A stretch of DNA of 64,000 nt from Hymenopus coronatus (lineage: Eukaryota; Arthropoda; Insecta; Mantodea; Hymenopodidae): positions 96,708,001-96,772,000 of the forward strand of contig CM060881.1 in the NCBI GenBank assembly GCA_030762935.1, given 5' to 3'. Positions within the stretch are counted from its first letter, which is position 1; each line of letters starts with the position of its first letter. This document shows positions 35,613 to 46,277 of this stretch, in pieces. The translations under genes were made by a program, and so were the position numbers. A model generated the notes under the pieces. The model ran no database searches. It was not told the origin of the DNA and saw nothing but the letters and a program-made list of their open reading frames with translations.

Positions 35613-35905
35613 AAAAAGCCAAAATATGCAATCTATAAGACAGCTGGAGAAACAATTCTCGGTAGCGGACCCCACGCCTAAACTGAGCAAGTTGAAGTGG
35701 AGCTCCAGGCCAACTTCAGGTTTTGTTATGACAAAATGATAGAGAGGCAAAGGATCAGTTGACTCTCAGGAGTGAAATAAAGAAGCAGCAGATTCAATAT
35801 GCAATCAGGGATGCAAATCCTGGTAGCGAGTTCCTCTCCCAAAAAGCTGCACTAAAAGATACGAAGGAACCTAGTTACCACATTTCACGACAGCACAAAA
35901 ACTAT
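35613..35905 (+). repeat. R2 repeat, copy 1
   Basis: AAGACAGCTGGAGAAACAAT, GGTAGCGG, GAGGCAAAGGATCAGTTGAC, TCAGGAGTGAAATAAAGAAG and CAGATTCAATATGCAATC line up in order with 36540-36800. Confidence 0.55.
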
Positions 35906-35924
35906 CCGATACTTTTGGTTTTCT

Positions 35925-36130
35925 ATAGGTGGTAGAACTGTCCCTATTTGACGTGAGCAGGAATCTTGGTGCGTTAAAAGATATTTCAAGCTAAAACCCT
36001 TCACTGGCAGGTTTAAAACTTGAAAATACCTTCGTTGAATTCTTCAACTCCTTTAACACTCGAAGTTTATTTCCAAACATCAAATACGGGTCAGTCGGGC
36101 CTCTTCGTATGGTGTTTTTTTTTGCTTGAA
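35925..36130. mobile_element. FB fold-back element, copy 2 (diverged)
   Basis: GTGCGTTAAAAGATATTTCAA and GCTAAAACCC give one arm. AAAACTTGAAAATACC, GTTGAATTCTTCAACTCC and CAAATACGGGTCAGTCGG give the other. The centre is shorter than in the other copies. Confidence 0.6.
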
Positions 36131-36539
36131 TGTTAGCAGAAACTTCTTATCATTTGCATTTCCCGCCAGCCCCATTGAGCCAATACTTTACCGGTTAAAA
36201 TTCAAATCCGACACCCATCTATGAACAAAGATCAGGCCTAGTTGAGCGGCCAAAGTGAGGAGTATGTAAACATTTCACCAGAGTGACTGTAAGTCACGAT
36301 TTAGCTCCTGAGTGAGTCCAGCTCATAATGGTTTAGTGTCAAATGTCTAACAAACATTAACGCATGTTTACATTCAGAACGAAAGAAAACGAGGGGGAAT
36401 AAGACGACTGGTGTGTGACAACCAGGTAAGGTGAGGGGGACTGAGGCGGTTTATTATTTATTTACCAACATAAACCAATGTACTTTATGTAGGAGCGATA
36501 TTACATGATAAAATTATAGATAAAGAGTCAGTTTACTTT

Positions 36540-36960
36540 CATGTGTAACAGAGATTCATCTACAAGAGAGCCGGAGAGGGCATTCTAGGGAGCGGGCTCT
36601 CAGCCGGAGCTGATCTCAAGGAGCTGAAAGAACCCAAGCCATTCACATTTCACTTACCCTGGCTGTACACGGATTGCAAGTGACGTCACAAGATGGCAGG
36701 CAGGCAAAGGGTCAGTTCAATCTCAGGAGTGAGAGAGACAGAGAAGGGGCAAGATTCAATCTGTATGATAGCCGGAGAAGGCACTCTTGGGAGGTCTGCA
36801 TCCGGACTACACAGATTGAATGTTTATGATGGCTTGAGATTTGCAGACACGGACCAGGTCAACGATAAAAGGAACACAGATTCCAACTTTATGATGACCG
36901 CTGCTACGAGAAGTGGGAAAAGAGGATGAAGGATAAAAAATGGAAGACCCCCGGAAATGG
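36540..36960 (+). repeat. R2 repeat, copy 2, with internal reiteration
   Basis: GAGAGCCGGAGAGGGCATTC at about 36568 recurs as TAGCCGGAGAAGGCACTCTT at about 36769. The GATTCAATCTGTATG type of motif recurs as GATTCCAACTTTATG at about 36879. The 78-codon + frame through it shows no domain. Its origin is unknown; it could be a low-copy transposon or a minisatellite-like block. Confidence 0.5.
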
Positions 36961-37381
36961 TTCCTGCCCTTCTGAAAAGAAAGAGGGGGAAACCCAGAGC
37001 GCGTTTCTGCAATCGAACTGATAAACGGAGGATATAAAATGTTAAGCAATTATCTTAAAAGAACAAATATTTTACCTTCAGGAGGACGCTAAAGTCGTGG
37101 AGAGTTCTCGCCAAGCAGTGCTTTGGGAAAGTCGGATACCACTAGGCAAAGAAGATCTTCTGAAGTGTGAAGTCATAATTCCTTGGAATATGAACATTTT
37201 ATGGAGACATAAAGCAATGTCACGTGATGTTAACTATTAAATTTAGAGTTAACATCCGTTAAACAGCTGTGAAATTTCAAAAACACGGCATATAAAATAT
37301 GTTTTTTGAACTTTTTGCTGGGGTAAAACACACAATAATAGTAATGTTTTTGCCGTAATTTAAAATTAGCTTGCTTGGTTT
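36961..37381. other. Unassigned
   Basis: No gene or repeat recognised. Confidence 0.35.
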
Positions 37382-37585
37382 TTACTTTCTCCACCAAATA
37401 CTATCTACGTACGCAGTAGATAGAGTAGGTATTTTATTTCATCCATAAATTCGATACCTAGATTTTGCCTAAAATATATGTTTTGAGGACCCCTGAACAA
37501 AATGAAACATTCTTAGTTAAAAGCAAATGTGTGTATAGCTCAAAAATAAAAAGTAGGTTAAATACCAAACTTAGTATTGTCTATT
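37382..37585 (+). mobile_element. R1 fragment, left end
   Basis: TTACTTTCTCCACC, the palindromic ACTATCTACGTACGCAGTAG and then AATTCGATACCTAGATTTTG, AAAATATATGTTTTGAGG, CTCAAAAATAAAAAGTAGG and AATACCAAACTTAGTATTG. It is cut after about 200 bp. Confidence 0.8.
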
Positions 37586-38845
37586 TTATGAAGTGAATGT
37601 TTTGTAGCTTGTTTTATCTGATTAGGCATAATTCAATTTTTGATTAAAATTGCTCTAGGGCAAATTGGAAACCTCACGTTTCCTTTTAATCGGGGTGTAC
37701 TTTTCCTTTTTGACAGGTACACTGAGCTGGTAACACAGCAGCAGTACATCAATAAGAATATCATCCCAGCTGAGAATTCCAATCTTACAAATGATCCCAT
37801 ACCTGCACGTGCAATAATACCCAAATAATGATTCTGATATTAAGGCATCAAACCCAAGATCTTTTTTGCCAAAACTAAAAACCACGATATCAAGAATCTC
37901 TTACAGAGATATGAATCCAATGTGCTGAGTATGTTAAAGCTATCTTCAGATGTTGAGGTTCGATAGTAATGGATATCAATAAGTACTTGAAAATATTTAG
38001 GCAAAACTAAATTCCATAATTTATGGATATGTAACCAACCCGAATATTAATGAAATTGTACCTCTGAAATACAATTTAAACCAATTTTCCACGTTTCACT
38101 GTTTTACCCTTAAGACCAGGGTTAACATTTTGGTTAAAAATTTGCTTTATGCTTATCAACCATCTCTTAATCACAATACACATTTTATTTTACGTAGAGA
38201 AGTAATTAAAATTATTCCCTTAAAATTTACACTTTTCCCTTGATTCCCCTAACATATGCATACTGCTTCGTATCATTAGCATCACATAAGGCACAAATGA
38301 CAAGAGATCCGCGGGCACTGCGCCAGCAGATTCGTTTAGCAGTTCGGCGAGTGTAACGGTCTGCCAGTCGCGTCATAGGAGAAATCTGATATTGATATTA
38401 ATTCGCAGTAGAACATCGGGACTCTCTAATGAAAACTTAATTCAGCGTTTACCTGGTGGCTGAAAGAAACCACTGAAACTGAAAAGTGAATTGAATTTGA
38501 TCCTATTTGATCCTCACGTCTGCCTTTCTCTTTACGATTTTTTTAGTCGCAATCATTTTCCTAATTTTTATGTTGAAATTGCATGTTTTTTATTTCAATA
38601 ACTAGAATCTTAACTGAATCAAAAATAAAGTTTTGAATAATTACAAGTATATTATTTTTATTAATCTGTAATTATAAATTGCAAATCTGTAGCTTGTGCT
38701 TGTCTAGCAGTTATTAATTAGTAATATCTCACATTTGCTTTAAAAAAAACTGATATCATCTTAAAATTGTTTTTGGTCCACAATAGCCAACATCTGGCAA
38801 AAACGTTGATGGATGATTTAATTCGTACTTCTTATCAATTTAGGG
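37586..38845. other. Unassigned
   Basis: About 1.26 kb without a recognised repeat. Positions 37640-37885 have overlapping frames on both strands (62-76 codons) without domains. Confidence 0.35.
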
Positions 38846-39090
38846 GTACCGTTATCTGTGGTGGAGATTGATAAGTCATGGACTCATGAATAAAGTCCGC
38901 GGTTCAGACCCCTCCAGGCTCTCTGACTGAGGTTTTCTTCCAAGTTTTCCCTGGTCCTCATAAGAGGAAATTGTCAAGAAGGTACCCCAATCTTAGACCT
39001 GAAACTTTTCCTTCCCAAATTTTCTTTCTGGATTGTCATTACGTTTCATGTGGCATGGTCTTCACCTGTGGTTAAACATTCTTAAATGAC
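38846..39090 (+). mobile_element. tRNA-derived SINE (single copy of its family here)
   Basis: GGTACCGTTATCTGTGGTGG is the A-box region and CGCGGTTCAGACCCCTCC the B-box region. A roughly 150-bp body with CCTGGTCCTCATAAGAGG and CATGTGGCATGGTCTTCACC follows. Confidence 0.65.
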
Positions 39091-39595
39091 TTAAGAATAT
39101 AAACTTTTAATTGTTTAGAAATTGTTTTAATTCAAAAGTAGTCACGACAAAACAAAACATCAAAAAACAAAATTTGCATCTTTCTATACATAGTTAAAAT
39201 CTTTCCCTCTATTATTGTGGTCGGCTAATATGTGAAAGGACTGAAGTTCGACTCCTAATTGGAGTAGTAGATTTTTCAGTAGAAGCTTTAGGTCGGGTTC
39301 AACACAGCGTGAATGTGATGCGATTTTATTTCAATTAAGAACTACTGAACTATCAATTTACCTTTGAGTGAGTAATGGCTGTTACCCTTGACCTAGCCTA
39401 AGCATATATGATCTGAGTTCAGGCAGGTTATATTTCCCCATCATCATGATCATCAACTGCAACATTCCGGTAGGTTTTACTTGCATTCCAGAGACCTCCA
39501 TCTTCCAGCGAAGGGAATGCTTGAAAGGGTGGGAGGTATTTTCTTTTTGTTTAAAAAGCGAAAATGTATCATGAAACAATGTTCTCCTACCCTCG
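39091..39595. other. Unassigned; possible SINE head at about 39225
   Basis: GGTCGGCTAATATGTGAAAG and GAAGTTCGACTCCTAATTGG have tRNA-like spacing but no recognisable body. Confidence 0.3.
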
Positions 39596-39599
39596 GCCC

Positions 39600-39680
39600 C
39601 GTGGCTGTGATTGGCCCGGAGCCTGGTACCGCCCACTTGCTCTGCATCAAGAGGTTTCCATAGCAACCCCTTGGATCCCT
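39600..39680 (+). promoter_or_regulatory. Promoter-like cluster: inverted CCAAT box, GC box and RFX X-box
   Basis: ATTGG (inverted CCAAT, NF-Y type) lies at 39610-39614 and CCGCCC at 39629-39634. GTTTCCATAGCAAC at 39654-39667 is an excellent RFX X-box. It is an island of GC-rich unique sequence with no R1. From general knowledge, X-box plus CCAAT pairs mark promoters of ciliary and other RFX-regulated genes. No transcript or coding exon was identified downstream; the 91-codon frame crossing it has no domain. Confidence 0.45.
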
Positions 39681-40970
39681 TCATTCACAAGAGCCCGGCA
39701 CTACACGAGTGTGTGTGTGTGCTGGAGCGAAAACTGCGTGTGAAGCCTGGGAATGCCTCTGACTGCGTTATTTCGACTTTGTCACGACAAATTTCCACAT
39801 GGAGGCTTTTATACAAGTGTTCGGATCAATTTGCTTACCACACTTTATTTACTTGTTTATATTCTATTTATTTTACGTCGTTTTAACTAATATCGCGACG
39901 GACCCCTTAAGTGAGATACTCGTTGACCGGTTTGTGGAGTCTTCTAGATAATACAACTTGGCTTCGCAATTAACCGATGGCAGGTGCTGTACATTCAAGC
40001 TGCTTTCGCTATTTGTGAATAGATGGCAGCATAATCACTGCTGCAGTATATTTTCAGTTTTTACTGGTGCTTTAGATTGAAGGTGGGACTTTGGATCTTG
40101 GTATTAAATATTCTATCCGGTGTTTACCTTTGTGACAGATGGATTTAGGAGTTTGTAATATTTTTATTGTATATATTTTCCAAATGGGACGTGTTATTGA
40201 CAGTCCCCCACCCTAAGCTCGCTGGAATAGCTATTCAAACGCTTTTCCTCGTTGTCTTCAACAAGATTCATTTTTTATGTTTCAGACGTTTGGTCTTGGA
40301 ATGGATTTAGGAATTTATCTACTCAGATAAATTAAGACAGGTTTTAATTTTTATGAAGTTAATATATTTCTGCTAAAAAAATTGTTCTTATATGCGGATG
40401 GCATTTAAGTTTCATAATAAACCAGAATATAATCACTTAACTTTCGCGCCCAAGACTCACTTGAATACAAACTTTTTTAAGTATTCTCTTTTACACGACA
40501 TTTCAATATCTGCACGTTTAAAATTAAATTACACAGAGTTTATATTCCCTTTAGAAAATTAAAAATTTTACAACAATAATACATAGTTTCTTTTCACAAG
40601 ATTTTGGTATTTATTTAGTTGCTACCAAAATAATCTCCGTTCTTTTTGCAGTTATTTGCAATGCGTAACGTTATGTGGATAATATTCGTCACTTTCGTTC
40701 CGCCCAACTTATGCATTGTTGGCTCTAAGAAATTCAATCAATTTACTCCTGAAAGTTTTAAGTTCGCCCTTAGCTTAATAATATTGCTTTAAATTCAAAT
40801 TATAACAAATTGTTAGGCCCATATTGATTTAGATCCTTTATTAGTTCTTTTCTTTCTAATAAGAAGTTTAAACTCCTGGTGGAGTTTACTGCAACATGTT
40901 TTTTTCAAATCATATTCAAGATTAGCCCCAATTCCTGATATAAATATTGTTAAAACAGAAATTACAAAAT
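39681..40970. other. Unassigned
   Basis: A short GT run at 39709-39720, then AT-rich DNA with no recognised gene or repeat. Confidence 0.35.
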
Positions 40971-41090
40971 CCCAGCTACATTGCTCGACTCTCGGGATTT
41001 GAAATTAAAACCTCTTGAACACGGGCCATGTACGTTACTTTCTGGGCCATCCCGCTCGGTCATAAAGACTCCTGGATATACTTATGGGTT
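40971..41090 (-). mobile_element. tRNA-derived SINE fragment, minus strand
   Basis: The reverse complement carries GACCGAGCGGGATGGCCCAG (A-box region) and ATTTCAAATCCCGAGAGTC (B-box region). No tail was recognised. Confidence 0.5.
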
Positions 41091-41867
41091 TAGGTAATTT
41101 AAGTATTTAGATTAAAATTTGCACAGCTTTTTCTTGTGATTTCTGATATTCAAAATTTATTTTTATGACAAATACTTTCCAAGAAAAAACATTTATAATT
41201 TAATCTGTATTAATAGTATAAAGAGAGAAACCAAAATCACTGATTTCTTTTGACAATTGTTTCACCAATGAAAGGTGATCTCAGATTATGTTTCCAAAAA
41301 CTTGAAAATCTGGCAGTAAGAAGTTTCATTTTCATATTCAAGTCAGCACTTTCAATCTTATTCTGTTGAATACCCATGTCAGAAGCTACTTTTAAGTACT
41401 TTACTGCAAATATAGCAGCCTTTTAAACTCACAGCCTCTTAGAATAAATGGGGAGACTTTAAATACTTTATAATCGAGGTCTTTGGGGAGTGATTATTGT
41501 TCATATCACGTAATAATATGTTCTTATGCTTTTGACAAAATCGGGTACGTACATCATAAGCTTCCCTTGCATTCAATTCCTATTGTGAACCACTCACATA
41601 CAATTCAAAACTCTACGGCCTAATTAAATGAAACCTTGTACAAATTATAAGTTATTTCACATCCTAGAAAACTGCTCTTACCATATTTTAAACTCCTTTG
41701 GTAGAAATCGGTGCTGTTTAAACGATATGGTTAAAATGCTGCAGAATTATGCACTAGGAGTAGACAAGATCAATATTACAACTTCCTAAAATTACTTTAA
41801 CCTTATTTTAAACAATGTTTATGGTGCTGTTAATTTTTACAGATAATACTATATTACTTGGTCAATC
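41091..41867. other. Unassigned AT-rich DNA
   Basis: No feature was recognised in about 780 bp. Confidence 0.35.
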
Positions 41868-41985
41868 AAGGTGGTCCCTGTATCCGTGGTCGGAGGCGAG
41901 TTTGACGTTGACATGCTATCAATGGGACGTGGGTCCATTCCCGCCACAGGCATGGATGTCTGATGTGTTTTTCTGTGATTAAGTC
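41868..41985 (+). mobile_element. tRNA-derived SINE fragment
   Basis: GGTGGTCCCTGTATCCGTGG and GACGTGGGTCCATTCCCGCC give A-box and B-box regions at tRNA-like spacing. A body follows with GGCATGGATGTCTGATGTG. Confidence 0.55.
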
Positions 41986-42044
41986 CTGTTTAAGGAATTA
42001 TACAAAGACTTGAGAATTACTTTCAAGAACAGCATAGAAAATAT

Positions 42045-42362
42045 ACCACTAGGTATTCCAACTGCCCCGTATTTAACTGTGAAGATATCCCTTCCTTTAA
42101 AAGAGTTGCAAAACTTAACGGGGTTATTTCAAGTTAACCCCGCCAATGGAGAACTGGCGAAAGCTACCTCACTTCACCCTATCAATAAGCGGGACCCGCT
42201 CACGCCTCCGCTGATCGCAAGAAGGCGAAACAAAATCTGCTCTCGCCAATTTTTCACTTGCCGGTTTTAACTTGAAATATCCTCATTGAGCTCTGCAACT
42301 CGTTTAACGCATGGAAGAATATCTACACAGTAAAATAGCAAGCAGTTGGGCAACTTGGTATA
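42045..42362 (+). mobile_element. FB fold-back element, copy 3
   Basis: The left arm (about 42058-42140) has CCAACTGCCCCGTATTTAAC, GATATCCCTTCCTTTAAAAG and AACTTAACGGGGTTATTTCA. The right arm (about 42262-42360) is its complement: TTTTAACTTGAAATATCCTC, GAGCTCTGCAACTCG and GCAGTTGGGCAACTTGG. The 86-codon frame across it is spurious. Confidence 0.78.
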
Positions 42363-42799
42363 ATATATGAATATAGGGTTCCAAACTCCCCCTCTCAAAA
42401 AAAAAAAAAAAAAAGGAGGGCACAAATATGCGGACTATAGGATTTAATAAAAATTATAGACTTTAAAAACTATCCGTATTTGTGCTTTAAACACCTTACA
42501 CAAAATGTTTGTAATCCCTCTACCACAAAGATTTTATATTTAATTTACGAATGCATTAGTGTGTGTTTTTAAATTCCTTGTGTTTTTATCCCTATTTGTT
42601 GTGAGGTAAATATTGTACCTATAAGCAGAAGCTGATTACTCCGAAACAGCATTTTTCTTATAGAATGGTGGCTTCAAAAAAGCCTTTTAACTTCTGTCAT
42701 TAATGTGTACTTCATTTTATGTTTTTTGTTTGTTGATAGACAATAATAACTGTCACATTTAAAGCCATTTAAATTAAACTGCCACATTTAAACACATTT
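42363..42799. other. Unassigned, with an A run at about 42399-42415
   Basis: No gene or repeat apart from the homopolymer. Confidence 0.35.
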
Positions 42800-43195
42800 T
42801 ACGTGCATAGTAGGCAGAGAAAGTATTGTATTTCACCCAAAAATGCAATACCTAGATTTCACCAGAAAGTATTTTTGTGGGAAGAAAATTCGAGTGTATG
42901 TGTGTGTTTGTATGTGTCTATATCTGTGAATGCAACTCAAAAATGAAAACTCAAATACACAAGAAACTTAAGATACGAGGATGCGACACTAAGATTTTCA
43001 AGAAAATCTTCCCACTAATAAATGTTTTTCCATAGAAATATTTTGTAATTTTTTATTTTTACTGATAACTAATATGAGTCTTCATTATTTAAGATATAAC
43101 TTGCACACCGTGAACCAAATTTGTATATCTCGTTAATTCACACAAGTTATATCGAATAGAAATTATTGTGGCGTTAACCATTTTCTAAAAATTCT
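42800..43195 (+). mobile_element. R1 fragment, left half and scraps of the centre
   Basis: CATAGTAGGCAGAGAAAGTA, TTCACCCAAAAATGCAATAC, a GTGTATGTGTGTGTTTG tract, CTCAAAAATGAAAACTC and GGATGCGACACTAAGATTTT. Confidence 0.7.
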
Positions 43196-43318
43196 TTTTC
43201 TTTGAATACAGGAGACCCAAAACCGTGTATTTTCGAAGAAATATCGGTATCGATTTTTTGGGTGGAATGAAATACCTTCTCTATACACTATGTACATAGT
43301 ATGTGTAGAGAAAGTAAC
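43196..43318 (-). mobile_element. R1 isolated left end
   Basis: GAATACAGGAGACCCAAAAC, ATATCGGTATCGATTTTTTG, TACACTATGTACATAGTATG and TAGAGAAAGTAAC. Only the terminal 120 bp of R1. Confidence 0.85.
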
Positions 43319-43443
43319 ATTTTGAATTCATGGATCCTCAAAACATGTATTTACGGTGAGATTTCAGTCTCAAATTTTTAGGTGAAATACATTACGTTCT
43401 CTGCCTACTATGAACATTGTGTATACGTACTAGAGAAGTAAAT
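43319..43443 (-). mobile_element. R1 isolated left end, second in series
   Basis: GGATCCTCAAAACATGTATT, GAGATTTCAGTCTCAAATTT, ACTATGAACATTGTGTATAC and TAGAGAAGTAAATATG. Follows the previous one directly in the same orientation. Confidence 0.85.
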
Positions 43444-43489
43444 ATGGTATGATTTCTGAATTCAGATTCCAATAGTGAATTACTCGAAT

Positions 43490-44092
43490 AAAAAAAAAGT
43501 TAATGGGTTCCATTCACATCCAAATTAGTCTTCAAAATGTTATTTTCCTATCTACTTCATGCTAATCGAGATAAAGATTACCAGAAATGGTCTTATTACT
43601 TGCTCTCTAGTAAGTGGAAGGGAGATAATGAAATACACTAGGCTAAAGCGATAGTCAAATCTTTTAAAAGCTGGTTGTCATGTGTATGAAATCCGTTTCC
43701 TTGCGTTGCCAGGAGTTGACAAACTCCTGTATGTAAAAAGTTTTAAGTGTTAAAACTGAATCCATAAAAAGACTTATCTCAAAAACGGTCACTCTACGCA
43801 AAAAAAATGTATATGACTAAATTCTCTGTTTTAACGAGATTTAAAGAGGTCTTCAGTAGTTATTCCCAGAAAATTCAAGATATACATTTTATTTGCTATA
43901 TAAATATATCTAATATATTTTACTGACTTTTCGTTTTTGAGTTATACTGTTCATAGACACATGAACACACTGACACGCGAATATTTTTCTAAAAATGTTT
44001 TATTAGATACAGGGGCCCTAAAACGTGTATTTCTGGTGCTATATCGGTATCTTCTCTGTACACTATGTACATGTACGTATAGAGAAGGTAAC
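43490..44092 (-). mobile_element. R1 dispersed repeat, internally deleted, adjacent to the Gfi1-like exon
   Basis: From GTTCCATTCACATCC and CATGCTAATCGAGATAAAG to CTATGTACATGTACG and TAGAGAAGGTAACAGG. A jump near 43845-43930 removes about 250 bp. Its left end lies about 75 bp from the splice acceptor at 44166. Confidence 0.85.
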
Positions 44093-44131
44093 AGGCTTTC
44101 ATTGACAATAGCTTGTCCTCGTGTGTTATGC

Positions 44132-44357
<226 letters not shown>

Positions 44358-44520
44358 AATTGGGTTCCCCGCCCAGGTCTGGACTGGACTCACGGGCCTG
44401 CTCCTGCGTGAAGTAGACCAGCTGGGCGGGCAACAGTCTCTTGTAGATGTGACAAGGGTAAACAAAACTGAAACATCGTGTGGTGAAGCACTTAGATACC
44501 AAAAATAAAAATCAATTAGG
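44358..44520 (+). other. Probable 3' UTR of the Gfi1-like gene with a poly(A) signal
   Basis: Following the stop codon the sequence stays moderately GC-rich for about 100 bp, then becomes AT-rich. An AATAAA hexamer lies at 44504-44509, about 147 bp past the stop; a second lies at 45077-45082. Either could be the cleavage signal; the first is the closer and so the simpler choice. No other reading frame of interest is present. Confidence 0.5.
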
Positions 44521-45930
44521 CCTGAAGTTCGTTCTGCGGCGCTTATACAATGTGTCTTCATTTGTGTTTTTAGTCAAATCCCAGAGAAATTGATCATCAA
44601 AATATATATTGGTTTTCATTATCATGAAATGATTTTCATTTGACAGACGTAAATTTTTTTTTGCGATTGTGTTTAATCTACTTTATGCTAATGAAATCAT
44701 GCTTGGTCAATTGAAATCCTTGAATTACGTACGATGTTAAAATATTTAATTCGCAGACATGCAATATAAACACAAGTTATGATTGAATTTTACAATTGTA
44801 ATTTACCTCTTTACTTCCCTTTATTGTTTAACATTCACTTACCATTTAATTCATTCATCATTTACATATATAAAACTCTTTCAGTGCAAGAAACCATGTC
44901 GCCTCCAGTCTTGATCAATGCTACCAGGCATGTAAAGCAGGTAATCCTGTGCCAGAGATTTACTGCATGTGAAAGAATCTCAAGTCTGATAGATGCCCCT
45001 GAACAAAATTAAGTGGCCTTTCACACACAATTCAGGATGGTATGCCGTAAATCACAGCAATTAAAGACCATTCATTAATAAAAACTTAATTTAAAAATTA
45101 CCAGGTGTGAATTATTTGTCTCCAGTTAGCTAGTAGATGCTAGAATGCTAGGCCTTGATACTGCTTTTGAACAGCTGACAGTGATGAATTGTTTTTTGCT
45201 TACCTCTATTATTTACTAAAAAATAGTATGGGATACACATGCGTTAAAGGCTATGCAGAAAGTATATTATTCGTTCTTCAAGATACAATTTATGTTAATA
45301 ATTAATTTAACTCATTATATACACGACATAAAACTCCTTCTATATTTACATATTTATGTGATAAATTTCCGTTTCAAATATATAAATATATAGAAAATTA
45401 ATGTTTGTACACGTATCTACCTCAGAGATATTTAGGCCAAAACCAAACGAATTAACTTAAACTTAACTTGAAATGGCAATTACCGGTTTCAACTGGAAGT
45501 AGCACCATCCAGTTTCACAACTGCAAATTTAAAAATGTTCGAAGCACTTCACATAGTAGACAAATTACTAAAGACAGTGAAATAAGCGTCACCAGATTCA
45601 GTTACTAAAAAGCAAGAATAAAATTTGAAAATATTCCGCATAAAAATAATAGATATGCAACTCTATATGATATAAAGGATATAAATTTGGAGAGTGTGCA
45701 TAAATCCACAAGAATAAACATTGTTGATGTCCCACACTTCCGGTTTGCACCTACACTTCCTGTAACGTTGAGAGAAGCTTCTCTAAATACAAAACTATTT
45801 TAAGGTACAGAAAGCACTTTTCACGTCATACACTAACACAATATATCGCTACTGAATGTAGCTTTTAAAGTGAGCTATGTACACGGGAAACGTTTGTTTT
45901 TATTTTCTGCTGTTATAAATTAATCTTCTT
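44521..45930. other. Unassigned, 3' flank of the Gfi1-like gene
   Basis: AT-rich, repeat-poor, no credible gene. The 77-codon frame at 44779-45012 has no domain. A second AATAAA at 45077-45082 could end a longer transcript. Confidence 0.4.
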
Positions 45931-45946
45931 TAATTGTGTTTCTGAG

Positions 45947-46261
45947 GGGTCTTCTCCTTAACGCTTACCAAGCGAGAGACCTGGGTTCTATTCCCAGTAC
46001 CAGCGTGGGGATTTTTTCCCCCGCTGGGAGACCTGGACCGGGGTGCACTCAGCCTCGTGAGGTCCCTGGGGGGACGGAGAAGTAGCGGCGCCAGGTCATG
46101 AGGACCGCATTAACCGACCGGGAGGGATTCGAGGCGCTGACACGCACGTCTCACCTCCAATACTGCACCCCATCCATGACGTCTATCATGGACCGAGATG
46201 GGGGACGCAGCGGCCGGGCGGTAGGCCAAGGTTCCTTGTGAGCTATCGTGCCATGGAGTTA
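45947..46261 (+). mobile_element. S1 family SINE, with target-site duplication but a deleted A box
   Basis: Same body as 11797-12128, from GGGAGACCTGG to GTGCCATGGAGT. Flanked by a perfect 16-bp duplication TAATTGTGTTTCTGAG at 45931-45946 and 46262-46277. Compared with the first copy about 17 bp spanning the A box are missing (CTCCTTAACGCTTACC here), and the B box is GGTTCTATTCCC with two changes. Confidence 0.92.
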
Positions 46262-46277
46262 TAATTGTGTTTCTGAG

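Noticed and set aside
36693..36929. A 78-codon + frame and opposing minus frames
   Set aside because: They lie in the R2 reiterated block and show no domain on any strand.
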